From assembly GCF_958405895.1 (NCBI RefSeq), contig NZ_CATZAR010000004.1: a stretch of 64,000 nt of DNA; one strand, written 5' to 3'. A model generated the notes under the pieces. The model saw nothing but the letters and a program-made list of their open reading frames with translations, was not told where the DNA came from and searched no databases. The DNA comes from Ralstonia thomasii (GTDB lineage Bacteria; Pseudomonadota; Gammaproteobacteria; Burkholderiales; Burkholderiaceae). The translations under genes were made by a program, and so were the position numbers. Positions 25,068-33,507 of this stretch are shown here, one piece after another; position 1 is the first letter of the stretch, and every line of letters starts with the position of its first letter.

Positions 25068-26885
25068 ATGCAAGCCCTTGAACACCAACCGCATCGGCGC
25101 GACTTTGCGACCGACACCACGCTGTTCCGCACCACTGCGCTGGCGGTCGTCATCGCGGCGTTTGCCACGCTGGCAGCCGTGGTGCTGCTCAACCTGATCC
25201 GCTTCTTCACCAACCTGTTCTTTTTCCAGACGCTGTCGCTGGCGGACCGCTCGCCGGCCACCAACACGCTCGGCGCCTGGGTGATTGCGGTACCGCTTAT
25301 CGGCGGGCTGATCGTCGGTCTGATGGCGCGCTTCGGCTCGGAGAAGATCCGCGGCCACGGCATTCCCGAGGCCATCGAGGCCATCCTGTTCGGCAAAAGC
25401 AAGATGTCGCCGAAGGTGGCGGTGCTCAAGCCGCTGTCGTCGGGCATCGTGATCGGCAGCGGCGGCCCGTTTGGCGCGGAAGGCCCGATCATCATGACGG
25501 GCGGCGCGATCGGCTCGCTGTTCGCGCAGTTCTTCAAGCTGACGGCCGCCGAGCGCAAGACGCTGCTGGTGGCTGGCGCCACGGCCGGCATGACGGCCGT
25601 GTTCGGCACGCCCGTGGCCGCGCTGCTGCTTGCGGTGGAGTTGCTGCTGTTCGAATGGCGCCCACGCAGCATGCTGCCGGTGGCGGTGGCGTGCGCGGTG
25701 GCGGGCTTCCTGCGTGTGCTGGTGCTGGAGTCCGGGCCCCTCTTCCCGCTGGACACCGCACCCGCGACGCTGCCTGCGCTGGGCTCGTGCGTGGTCGCCG
25801 GATTGCTGTGCGGCGCGCTGGCGCGCTCGCTGTCGATGGCGCTGTACAAAACGGAAGACCTGTTCGGCCGCCTGCCGATCCACTGGATGTGGTGGCCGGC
25901 CCTCGGTGGCCTGGTGGTCGGCATCGGCGGCTATTTCGAGCCGCGTGCGCTGGGTGTCGGCTACGACGTCATCGGCGATTTGCTGCACAACCATCTCGCC
26001 ATCCGGGTGGCGCTGGCGCTGCTGGTGGTCAAGGCCATCATCTGGGTGATCGCGCTGGGCTCGGGCACGTCGGGTGGGGTGCTTGCCCCGTTGCTGATGA
26101 TGGGCGCCGGCTTGGGGGTGTTGATCGGCCCAGTGCTGCCCGGCGGCGACCCGGGCCTGTGGCCGCTCGTGTGCATGGCGGCCATGCTGGCCGGTGTGCT
26201 GGGCGCCCCGCTCACGGCCATCGTCTTCGCCTTCGGCCTCACACACGATGTGAACGCGCTGCTGCCGATTCTGCTGGCGGTGGCAGTATCCTACGGCTTT
26301 GTCGTACTGACGATGCCGCGCTCGATCATGACCGAGAAGATCGCGCGCCGCGGCTTCCACATCTATCGCGAATACGCTGTCGACCCGCTCGAGCGCCACG
26401 CCGTGGAAGAGGTGATGACGCGTTCGGTGCAGACCATCGACGCGCAGGCCACGCTGGCCGATACACTCGCCGACCGCTTCGGCGCCACGCAGGCGCACCG
26501 AGCGTTTCCCGTGGTGCAAGGTGGGCCGAATGGCACGTTGATCGGCATGCTCGACCGCGATGCGCTGCTGGCGGGCCAGAAGCGCGGTGCCGTCACCGTG
26601 GCCGAGTTGTTTGGTGCGAATGCCCCCGTGATGGCGCTGCCCGGTGAGACCTGCCGCATCGTCGCCACGCGCCTGGCAGTGCATGGGCTCGAGCGGCTGC
26701 CGGTGGTGGCCGATTCACAATCACGCGCGCTGGTGGGCATTGTCTCGCGCAGCGATTTGGTCAAGCCGTCGCTAGCGTTCTTTGATGAAGAACAGCGCCG
26801 CGAGCGCTTCCGCCGTGTGCCGCTGTCAGGCACGCGCACGCATCTTGAACTGCGCCGTCGGCGCGCAGGCCGCGTCGCGCGGTAA
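25068..26885 (+). CDS. ClC-family chloride channel/antiporter with C-terminal CBS pair
   Basis: 605 residues: an N-terminal ClC membrane domain (about 20-430) and two CBS domains (about 455-590, EEVMTRSVQTIDAQATL... GIVSRSDLVKPS). Anion-pore motifs are GHGIPEAIEAI, GAEGPIIMTGG (gating glutamate kept, arginine of the usual GREGP replaced by Ala) and SGGVLAPLL. The gating glutamate suggests chloride/proton exchange rather than a pure channel; the CBS pair suggests nucleotide control. The ATG is 4 bases after marR, so probably cotranscribed. Confidence 0.9.
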   Translation: MQALEHQPHRRDFATDTTLFRTTALAVVIAAFATLAAVVLLNLIRFFTNLFFFQTLSLADRSPATNTLGAWVIAVPLIGGLIVGLMARFGSEKIRGHGIPEAIEAILFGKSKMSPKVAVLKPLSSGIVIGSGGPFGAEGPIIMTGGAIGSLFAQFFKLTAAERKTLLVAGATAGMTAVFGTPVAALLLAVELLLFEWRPRSMLPVAVACAVAGFLRVLVLESGPLFPLDTAPATLPALGSCVVAGLLCGALARSLSMALYKTEDLFGRLPIHWMWWPALGGLVVGIGGYFEPRALGVGYDVIGDLLHNHLAIRVALALLVVKAIIWVIALGSGTSGGVLAPLLMMGAGLGVLIGPVLPGGDPGLWPLVCMAAMLAGVLGAPLTAIVFAFGLTHDVNALLPILLAVAVSYGFVVLTMPRSIMTEKIARRGFHIYREYAVDPLERHAVEEVMTRSVQTIDAQATLADTLADRFGATQAHRAFPVVQGGPNGTLIGMLDRDALLAGQKRGAVTVAELFGANAPVMALPGETCRIVATRLAVHGLERLPVVADSQSRALVGIVSRSDLVKPSLAFFDEEQRRERFRRVPLSGTRTHLELRRRRAGRVAR

Positions 26886-26887
26886 TG

Positions 26888-28555
26888 TCAGCCGGCCACG
26901 TGCCGGTTACGTCCGCTTTCCTTGGCGCGATACAGCGCCAGATCGGCGCGCTTGAGCATTTCCGACGCGGTATCGCCCGGCCGGCAGCCCGTCATGCCCA
27001 TGCTGACGGTCATCGACAGCCCGGTCGGGAAGCTTTCGTCCGTCTCGGCCACCGCCGTACGCAGGCGCTCGGCCACCTCGGTGGCGGTTTCCAGCGTGGT
27101 GCGTCCCATCACCATGGCGAATTCCTCGCCGCCTAAACGCCCCACCAGATCACTGCTGCGCAGCACGCCCGTGGCAAGCGACGCAAAGCGCTGCAGCGCC
27201 ATGTCCCCCACAGCGTGGCCCCATGTGTCATTGATGCGCTTGAAGTGATCCAGATCGGCCAGCACGAGCACAAGCGGTTCGGCACGATTGTGCGCACGCG
27301 CGAGCACCGTATCGAACAGCGCCAGGAACCGGCGGCGCGTCAGCACACCGGTCAGATGATCGAAATGCGCCTCGTTGGCGAGCGCGCTGTTGGTGCGCTG
27401 CAGCCGCTGGTTCAGATGGCGCGTCACGCGGTGGTGCTGCCGCTCGCGCACCAAAGACCACGCCACCAGCGCGAACGTCACCAACACACTCACGAACAAC
27501 ACAAAGCCGATCATGCGGTTGCGCGCATGGTTGGCGATCTGCTGGCCCCACGCCGGCAGCGGCTCGGCCACGACGACCGTGAGGTCCGCACTGGCATTGC
27601 GCGACACGGTCAGCGATGGCATCGCACTGCCCTCGCGCCAGGCCAGCGTATCGCGCACCTCGGCCGGCACCCAGGCGGGCACATCGCGATGCGCCTTCGC
27701 GGTAGGCTGATAGGGCCAGGGCTCGAAGTCGACGCGTTGGTAGGCGTTGTACCGGTCGCTGGCGCCCATGTGCTGCAGGCGAGCATCCGGCAGGACCTTG
27801 CCGACCAGCGATGCATCGGTGGACAGAATGATCAAGCCGTTCGGATCGGTCACCAACGATGTCGGGTGCGATACCCAGTGCTGCAGCCTCGCGAGGCTCA
27901 CCTTGGTGCCCATTGTTGCGACCAGGTAACCTCCGGCGTCATATACCGGCGCGGCGAAGAACAGGCCCGGCACGCCCGTCACCGGGCCGATCGTGAACTG
28001 CTCGCCCAGGCCACCCAGCATCGCCTCCTTCATGTACGGCTGCATGCTCAACTGCACGCCGACGAACGAATCGGCATGACCGGCGTTATTGGCCAGCACC
28101 ACGTAATTGTGTTGGTTCACGACCCACACGTAGTCCAGCCCGAGATTGCCTGCGGTGGCGTTGAGGAAAGCATCGATGTCGACCACTTCCGGGTGCGACA
28201 TCGCCTCTTCGGCACATGAGCCCTGGTCCATCAGGTTCCAGCGCCGGGTGTCGACGCGCGCCACCGCGCGCGGGATGGCGTCGATCTGCGCGAGCGTCTG
28301 CGGCAGCGCGCGCAGCAGGGCCACGTCGGCGGTGATCTGGCTCGACATTCCCTCCGCTACCTGCGCAGCCAACTGGCGCCGCGCATCGACCATCTGCTGC
28401 ATGTCGCGCGCACCCATCGAATCCGCCACGAAACAGGCGGCAAACCATGAGGCGCCTACGCCCACCACCGCCACCGACAGCCAAAGCGCCAGCGGCGCAA
28501 CGCGCAGCCAGGCGCCGTGCGACGACGTTGCAGGGGCGGGCTCAGGCGCCTTCAC
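26888..28555 (-). CDS. Membrane diguanylate cyclase with periplasmic dCache sensor
   Basis: 555 residues: membrane segment about 17-42, a double-Cache type periplasmic sensor about 55-340 (YVWVVNQHNYVVLAN, FAAPVYDAGGYLVATMG), membrane segment about 350-372, then a GGDEF domain. The active site is GGEEF at about 475-479; DLDHFKRINDTWGHAVGD precedes it, and RSSD five residues before it is an intact inhibitory I-site. An active, product-inhibited c-di-GMP synthase is expected. It ends 2 bases from the convergent ClC gene. The sensed ligand is unknown. Confidence 0.93.
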   Translation of the reverse strand: MKAPEPAPATSSHGAWLRVAPLALWLSVAVVGVGASWFAACFVADSMGARDMQQMVDARRQLAAQVAEGMSSQITADVALLRALPQTLAQIDAIPRAVARVDTRRWNLMDQGSCAEEAMSHPEVVDIDAFLNATAGNLGLDYVWVVNQHNYVVLANNAGHADSFVGVQLSMQPYMKEAMLGGLGEQFTIGPVTGVPGLFFAAPVYDAGGYLVATMGTKVSLARLQHWVSHPTSLVTDPNGLIILSTDASLVGKVLPDARLQHMGASDRYNAYQRVDFEPWPYQPTAKAHRDVPAWVPAEVRDTLAWREGSAMPSLTVSRNASADLTVVVAEPLPAWGQQIANHARNRMIGFVLFVSVLVTFALVAWSLVRERQHHRVTRHLNQRLQRTNSALANEAHFDHLTGVLTRRRFLALFDTVLARAHNRAEPLVLVLADLDHFKRINDTWGHAVGDMALQRFASLATGVLRSSDLVGRLGGEEFAMVMGRTTLETATEVAERLRTAVAETDESFPTGLSMTVSMGMTGCRPGDTASEMLKRADLALYRAKESGRNRHVAG

Positions 28556-28556
28556 G

Positions 28557-29558
28557 TCAGACCTCGCTGCTCAGGAAATCCGCCACCGTCGGGTAGCGCA
28601 GCGCCACGCGCAACTCGCGCGCAAGCCGCGTGTTGCGCAGCCGGCGCGATTCGCTCATGAAGGACAGCAGCGCAGGCTCGATCTGCTGGAGGGCCTCCGC
28701 GCGGGAAATGCGCGGCGGGCGCTGCAAGCCGCGCGCGTCGGCCACGGCGTCAAAGTAATCGCCCATGCGCAGCTCCGATGCATCTGTGGCATGCACGATG
28801 CGCTGCGGTCTCCCCCGGAACAGGGCGGCAATGACCGCGCGCGCCAGGTCGTCGGCGTGAATGTGGTTGGTGTAGACATCGTCCTCCGCGCGCAAGGCGG
28901 GCGTACCGCGTTCGAGCCGCGCGATGGGTAGCCGATCCGCCGCATAAATGCCGGGGATGCGCAAGATCGACGTGCGCCAGCCGCCGCCCGCGCCAAACCA
29001 GCGCACGCGCCGCTCGGCCGCGACCCGGCGTTGGGCACGCGCCGTGGTTGGCTTCACCGGGCGGGATTCGTCGACCCAGGCGCCAGCCGCATCGCCGTAG
29101 ACGCCGCTGGTGCTGGCGTACACGAACGCGCGCGCTTGGAGGTGAGTTTTCAAGCGGCCAGTGAGGCCACCCGTCCTGCGCGCCCGCTCGGGTAAAATGC
29201 GACGTTTTGTGGCGGCGGAATTCGGGGACGGCTGCGCCAGCGTATGCAGCAGCGCGGCCGTACGTGGATCATCGTTGCCGACAGCGGGCGGCGGTGCCAG
29301 ATGCAACACGCGGGGGCTTAACCCTCGCAGGCGGCGCAGCGATGCGGCATCGTCCAGATTGGCGACAATCGGCACGGCGCCGGCTTCGCGCAGCGAAGCT
29401 CGACCTTCAAGGCGCGAGGTGACGGCAAAGACGCGAAAACGCGTGCGGAGCATCGCCAGGCAGCGTTGCCCGACGTCGCCGCAGCCGACGATCAGCACGC
29501 GGGGAAGGCCCAAGCGTAGTGCGGATTTGGATGGCCGAACGACTAACTGATTCACCAT
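28557..29558 (-). CDS. NAD(P)-binding SDR/epimerase-like protein with an insert
   Basis: About 333 residues of the extended-SDR (YeeZ-like) type: LIVGCGDVGQRCL is the Rossmann loop, FVYASTSGVYGD holds the active-site Ser and Tyr-region. Residues about 109-142 are an Arg-rich, low-complexity insertion just before the catalytic strand. Start is uncertain: 29558 (MVNQLVVRPSK) was chosen, with 29585 as alternative; neither has a strong ribosome-binding site. It ends 1 base before the GGDEF gene start, so the two are probably cotranscribed. Substrate unknown. Confidence 0.75.
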   Translation of the reverse strand: MVNQLVVRPSKSALRLGLPRVLIVGCGDVGQRCLAMLRTRFRVFAVTSRLEGRASLREAGAVPIVANLDDAASLRRLRGLSPRVLHLAPPPAVGNDDPRTAALLHTLAQPSPNSAATKRRILPERARRTGGLTGRLKTHLQARAFVYASTSGVYGDAAGAWVDESRPVKPTTARAQRRVAAERRVRWFGAGGGWRTSILRIPGIYAADRLPIARLERGTPALRAEDDVYTNHIHADDLARAVIAALFRGRPQRIVHATDASELRMGDYFDAVADARGLQRPPRISRAEALQQIEPALLSFMSESRRLRNTRLARELRVALRYPTVADFLSSEV

Positions 29559-29640
29559 CGGACGTGCTGCCGGATTGACCACCATTGCATGCCCAGACGG
29601 GCGACCAGACACTCTTTTCAACATATTCTCGGATTGTAGT

Positions 29641-30690
29641 ATGGCTTACCAGATCAACGTGTTGCCCAGCGGCCGCCAGTTCCAGGCCGAAGACGGCGAG
29701 ACCATCCTTGCAGCAGCGCTGCGCCAGGGTATCGGCCTGCCGTACGGCTGCAAGAACGGCGCGTGCGGCTCGTGCAAGGGCAACGTGCGCGAAGGTTCCA
29801 TCGTCCAGGGAACGCACTCCCCCAACGCGCTCTCCGCCCAGGAGGCCACCGAAGGCCGGGCGCTGTTCTGCTGCGCCACACCCGCCACTGACGTCACCAT
29901 TGAAGTGCGTGAGGTGCATGGCGCCGGCGATGTCCCCATCAAGAAGATTCCGTGCCGCGTCGCGTCACTGGAAAAGGCCGCGCCGGACGTCACCATCGTC
30001 AAGCTGCAACTGCCTGCCACCGAGCGTATGCAATTTCTGGCCGGGCAGTACGTGGAATTCCTCCTGCGCGACGGCAAGCGCCGCAGCTACTCGATCGCCA
30101 ACCCGCCGCACGACGACGGCCCGATCGAGCTGCACATCCGCCACATGCCGGGCGGCGTATTTACCGATTACGTGTTCGGCGCCAAGGAAGGCGCTCCGGC
30201 CATGAAGGAGCGCGACATCCTGCGCTTCGAAGGCCCGCTGGGCAGCTTCTTCCTACGTGAAGAGTCCGACAAGCCGATCATCCTGCTGGCCTCGGGCACC
30301 GGCTTCGCGCCCATCAAGGCGATCATCGAGCATGCCCAGTTCATCGGCAGCACGCGCCCCATGACGCTGTACTGGGGCGGGCGCCGCCCGCAAGACCTGT
30401 ACATGCACGCCAAGGCCGAAGAATGGGCGCGCACGCTGCCGAACTTCACCTACGTGCCGGTCGTCTCCAACGCCCTGCCCGAAGACGCCTGGACGGGCCG
30501 CACCGGCTTCGTCCACCAAGCCGTGATGGCAGACCACCCCGATCTGTCTGGCCACGAGGTCTACGCCTGCGGCGCGCCGGTAGTGATCAATTCGGCCCGC
30601 GCGGATTTCGCCGCCCAGTGCGGGATGCACCCGGATGCGTTCTTCGCCGATTCCTTCACCTCAGAGGCGGACCTCCACCCGGCCGGCTGA
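29641..30690 (+). CDS. Ferredoxin-reductase-type flavoprotein (AscD-like)
   Basis: 349 residues: N-terminal plant-type [2Fe-2S] domain with Cys37-X4-Cys42-X2-Cys45 and Cys77/78, then an FAD-binding barrel (RRSYSIANPP) and an NAD(P)-binding domain (LLASGTGFAPIKAIIE). Such proteins are usually annotated as CDP-6-deoxy-delta-3,4-glucoseen reductase, but no deoxysugar genes are present, so it is better seen as a general NAD(P)H:acceptor electron-transfer protein, perhaps an oxygenase reductase. It is divergent from the SDR gene and has no gene partner on its strand. Confidence 0.9.
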   Translation: MAYQINVLPSGRQFQAEDGETILAAALRQGIGLPYGCKNGACGSCKGNVREGSIVQGTHSPNALSAQEATEGRALFCCATPATDVTIEVREVHGAGDVPIKKIPCRVASLEKAAPDVTIVKLQLPATERMQFLAGQYVEFLLRDGKRRSYSIANPPHDDGPIELHIRHMPGGVFTDYVFGAKEGAPAMKERDILRFEGPLGSFFLREESDKPIILLASGTGFAPIKAIIEHAQFIGSTRPMTLYWGGRRPQDLYMHAKAEEWARTLPNFTYVPVVSNALPEDAWTGRTGFVHQAVMADHPDLSGHEVYACGAPVVINSARADFAAQCGMHPDAFFADSFTSEADLHPAG

Positions 30691-30725
30691 CGTTGCACAA
30701 ATCCAAAGAAGGCCCAAATTTCGTT

Positions 30726-30754
30726 TTGACTTGACTTGGCATCCGTCTTATTCT
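30726..30754 (+). promoter_or_regulatory. Strong sigma70 promoter of the argD leader
   Basis: TTGACT, exactly 17-base spacer, TATTCT. The predicted start falls at about 30760-30763, at or a few bases before the ATG of the small leader ORF. It lies 36 bases after the preceding stop codon. Confidence 0.75.
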
Positions 30755-30762
30755 TGCGCCTT

Positions 30763-30834
30763 ATGAACCAAGCCCTGCACCTCCGACGCCGCCGTACGTT
30801 GCTCCCTCCGGGAAGCCACGCGGCTGTCTGCTGA
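30763..30834 (+). CDS. Putative Arg-rich leader peptide (23 aa)
   Basis: A 23-codon ORF beginning MNQALHLRRRRTLLPPG, stop TGA at 30832. It has four consecutive arginine codons (CGA CGC CGC CGT, 30784-30795). The promoter places transcription at or almost at the ATG, so it would be translated leaderless or nearly so, as known for rhizobial trp leader peptides. It is followed 34 bases later by an intrinsic terminator and then by an arginine-pathway aminotransferase gene. All this fits a peptide that senses arginyl-tRNA supply. It is short, so chance cannot be excluded without comparison. Confidence 0.5.
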   Translation: MNQALHLRRRRTLLPPGSHAAVC

Positions 30835-30867
30835 TTGCATATCGGGTTCACAGGATTCGACGATCAC

Positions 30868-30904
30868 AAGGCCACGGGGCGACCCCCGTGGCCTTTGTCT
30901 TTTT
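30868..30904 (+). terminator. Attenuator-like terminator upstream of argD-like gene
   Basis: Twelve-base-pair stem AAGGCCACGGGG / CCCCGTGGCCTT with a CGAC loop, followed by TGTCTTTTTCC. It lies between the leader ORF and the structural gene, not after a full gene, so it is an attenuator or the 3' end of a roughly 140-base sRNA. The next 50 bases hold three more T5 tracts in pyrimidine-rich DNA. Confidence 0.75.
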
Positions 30905-30961
30905 CCAACTCGCGTTTTTCCGCTTTTTCATCTTCCTGCCGCCTTTTTCTGGAGCTTTGCC

Positions 30962-32149
30962 ATGGCGTTTGCTGACTACCCCGTCCAGTCCCTGATGTAC
31001 ATCACCAACCGGCCCGAGATCGTCTTCACCGAAGGCAAGGGCTCGTGGCTGACGGACCACAACGGCAAGCGCTACCTGGACTTCGTGCAAGGCTGGGCTG
31101 TCAACTGCCTCGGCCACTCCAACGACGGCATGATCGAAGCGCTGAACGCGCAGGCCCGGAAGCTGATCAACCCGAGCCCGGCGTTCTACAACGAGCCGAT
31201 GGCCAAGCTGGCCGGCCTGCTGACGGCGCACAGCTGTTTCGACAAGGTGTTCTTCGCCAACAGCGGCGCCGAAGCCAACGAAGGCGCCATCAAGCTCGCC
31301 CGCAAGTGGGGCAAGAAGCATAAGAACGGCGCCTTCCAGATCATCACGTTCGACCACAGCTTCCACGGCCGCACGCTCGCCACCATGAGCGCGTCGGGCA
31401 AGGCCGGCTGGGACACCATCTTCGCGCCGCAGGTGCCGGGCTTCCCGAAAGCCATCCTGAACGACATTGCCTCGGTGGAAGCGCTCATCACCGACGAGAC
31501 TGTCGGCGTGATGCTTGAGCCGGTGCAAGGCGAAGGCGGCGTGCTGCCGGCCACGCCGGAATTCATGCAGCAACTGCGTGCGCTGACCAAGAAGCACAAG
31601 ATCCTGTTGATCGTTGATGAAGTGCAGGCCGGTTGCGGCCGCTGCGGGACCCTCTTCGCCTATCAGCTCTCGAACATCGAGCCGGACATCATGACGCTGG
31701 GCAAGGGCATCGGCGGTGGTGTACCGCTGTCGGCCCTGCTGTGCACGGATGAAGTCGCCAGCTTTGAAGCCGGCGACCAGGGCGGGACCTACAACGGCAA
31801 CCCGCTCATGACGGCCGTCGGCTGCTCGGTGATCGAGCAACTCCTGGCCCCGGGCTTCCTGACTGGCGTGGAAGAACGCGGCGCCTATCTGCGCACGCAA
31901 CTGCTCAAGCTGAGCGAAGAGTTCGGCCTGGCCGGCGAGCGCGGTAACGGCCTGCTGCGCGCGCTGCTGCTCGGCAAGGACATCGGCGGCCAACTGGTCG
32001 AAGCTGCACGCGAGATGAACCCGACGGGCTTGCTGCTGAACGCCCCGCGTCCGAACATCCTCCGATTCATGCCCGCGCTGAACGTGACGACCGAAGAAAT
32101 CGACACGATGATCGGCATGCTGCGCACGCTGCTGAAGGCGCACGCCTAA
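30962..32149 (+). CDS. argD: Acetylornithine aminotransferase-like (class III PLP)
   Basis: 395 residues of the class III aminotransferase family, closest in flavour to acetylornithine / succinylornithine transaminases (ArgD). PLP site: IVDEVQAGCGRCG contains the cofactor-N1 aspartate and MTLGKGIGGGVPLSALL the Schiff-base lysine; FANSGAEANEGAIKLAR binds phosphate. ArgD makes N-acetylornithine in arginine synthesis. GGAG lies 8 bases before the ATG. Upstream are a promoter, an Arg-rich mini-ORF and a terminator, suggesting attenuation. A gamma-aminobutyrate or other omega-aminotransferase role remains possible. Confidence 0.85.
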   Translation: MAFADYPVQSLMYITNRPEIVFTEGKGSWLTDHNGKRYLDFVQGWAVNCLGHSNDGMIEALNAQARKLINPSPAFYNEPMAKLAGLLTAHSCFDKVFFANSGAEANEGAIKLARKWGKKHKNGAFQIITFDHSFHGRTLATMSASGKAGWDTIFAPQVPGFPKAILNDIASVEALITDETVGVMLEPVQGEGGVLPATPEFMQQLRALTKKHKILLIVDEVQAGCGRCGTLFAYQLSNIEPDIMTLGKGIGGGVPLSALLCTDEVASFEAGDQGGTYNGNPLMTAVGCSVIEQLLAPGFLTGVEERGAYLRTQLLKLSEEFGLAGERGNGLLRALLLGKDIGGQLVEAAREMNPTGLLLNAPRPNILRFMPALNVTTEEIDTMIGMLRTLLKAHA

Positions 32150-32230
32150 GGCGTACTGCATACCCTGGGGCGGCGCGCAATGCGTCGCCCTGCATCGCCC
32201 TATACCCCTGTTCCCACTCTGAGGTTTGCC

Positions 32231-32707
32231 ATGGCCGTGACGCGAGAAGTGCCGGCCACGGGGATCGTGTTGTCCGATGATTCCGCGTGGCTTCCGCTGG
32301 ACGACATCTACAACTTCCTGTCACAGGAGACGTTCTGGGCCCGCGGCCTGCCGCGCGATGTGTTCGACCGATCGGTTGCAAACTCGCTCTGCTTCGCCGC
32401 TTATCGACTGAACGGCGATGGCTCACATGTGGAGCTTGTTGGTTTTGCGCGCGTCATTACCGATCGGGCGACGTTCGCCTACCTGTGCGATGTGTTCGTG
32501 CTGCCGGCGTTGCGCGGGAAAGGCATCTCACACGCTTTGATGGACTTCCTGCGCGAGCACCCTGACCTGCAGACGCTGCGCCGCACAGTGCTCGTAACAA
32601 CGGGCGCCGACTGGCTTTATCGCAAACACGGCTTTGCCGATGTGCCGGAGGGTGTCGGGTTCATGCAATTGCATCGGCCGAATATCTACACGGCGGCTTC
32701 TGCCTGA
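32231..32707 (+). CDS. GNAT-family N-acetyltransferase
   Basis: 158 residues with the GNAT acetyl-CoA motif VLPALRGKGISHALM and the C-terminal WLYRKHGFADVPEG turn seen in small-molecule acetyltransferases. Substrate unknown. The ATG at 32231 follows GAGG. It lies 81 bases after the argD-like gene and may be cotranscribed; a terminator shared with livF follows. Confidence 0.85.
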   Translation: MAVTREVPATGIVLSDDSAWLPLDDIYNFLSQETFWARGLPRDVFDRSVANSLCFAAYRLNGDGSHVELVGFARVITDRATFAYLCDVFVLPALRGKGISHALMDFLREHPDLQTLRRTVLVTTGADWLYRKHGFADVPEGVGFMQLHRPNIYTAASA

Positions 32708-32730
32708 AACGCGGGTCGCGCGCAAAAGAA

Positions 32731-32754
32731 AAAGCCCCGCAATCGCGGGGCTTT
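32731..32754. terminator. Bidirectional terminator between GNAT gene and livF
   Basis: Stem AAAGCCCCGC / GCGGGGCTTT with a 4-base AATC loop, between convergent genes. Confidence 0.88.
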
Positions 32755-32774
32755 CTCGTGGTGCTTGAGGGTGC

Positions 32775-33491
32775 TTATTCGCCCAGGTAGGCGGCACGCA
32801 CCTTCGGATCGTCCAGCATCTGCTTGGCATCGCCGCTCATGGTGATGAGACCGGAGTCCATCACGTAGCCGCGGTGCGCAGCCTGGAGTGCCAAGCGCGC
32901 GTTCTGCTCGACGAGCAGCACGGTCACGCCTTGCGCCGAGATGTCGCGCACGACCTCGAAGATCTTTTCCACCATGATCGGGGAAAGACCCATCGACGGC
33001 TCGTCCAGCAGCAGCAGCTTCGGTTGGCTCATCAGCGCACGCGCCATGGCCAGCATCTGCTGCTCGCCGCCCGACATCGTGCCGGCCAGCTGGTTTGCAC
33101 GTTCCTTCAGGCGCGGGAAGATGCCGAACATGCGGTCGATGTCGGCCTTGATGTTGGCCTCGTCGTTGCGCGTGAAGGCACCCATCTGCAGGTTCTCGAC
33201 GATGGTCATGCGCGCAAACACGCCGCGGCCTTCCGGCACCATCGCCAAGCCCTGCTTGAGCAGGTTGTAGCTCGGCACGCCCTTGATGGACTTGCCCAGA
33301 TACTGCACGTCACCGCCGGCCCAGCCCTGCAGGCCAGTGATGGCCTTCATGGTGGTCGTCTTGCCGGCGCCGTTGGCACCGATCAGCGTGACCAGCTCAC
33401 CTTCGCGAATCTCCAGATCCACGCCCTTGACCGCCTGGATGCCGCCGTAAGCGACCTTCAGGCTGTCGATCTTCAACATTACTGGTTTCAT
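32775..33491 (-). CDS. livF: Branched-chain amino acid ABC ATPase LivF
   Basis: 238 residues; Walker A GANGAGKTT, signature TMSGGEQQM, Walker B LLLLDEPSMGLSP, H-loop replaced by the family-typical VLLVEQNA segment. It is the second ATPase of a LivFGHMK-type importer for leucine/isoleucine/valine or related amino acids or amides. Last gene of livHMGF, 16 bases after livG, before a shared terminator. Confidence 0.95.
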   Translation of the reverse strand: MKPVMLKIDSLKVAYGGIQAVKGVDLEIREGELVTLIGANGAGKTTTMKAITGLQGWAGGDVQYLGKSIKGVPSYNLLKQGLAMVPEGRGVFARMTIVENLQMGAFTRNDEANIKADIDRMFGIFPRLKERANQLAGTMSGGEQQMLAMARALMSQPKLLLLDEPSMGLSPIMVEKIFEVVRDISAQGVTVLLVEQNARLALQAAHRGYVMDSGLITMSGDAKQMLDDPKVRAAYLGE

Positions 33492-33507
33492 ATTCCGTTC
33501 CTCTGCG

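Noticed and set aside
25014..26684. A 556-codon minus-strand frame opposite the ClC gene
   Set aside because: Arg/Gln/His-rich shadow frame with no motif; the plus-strand ClC gene explains the open stretch.
30848..32161. A 437-codon minus-strand frame opposite the argD-like gene
   Set aside because: Shadow of a conserved aminotransferase; His/Arg-rich composition and no recognisable family.
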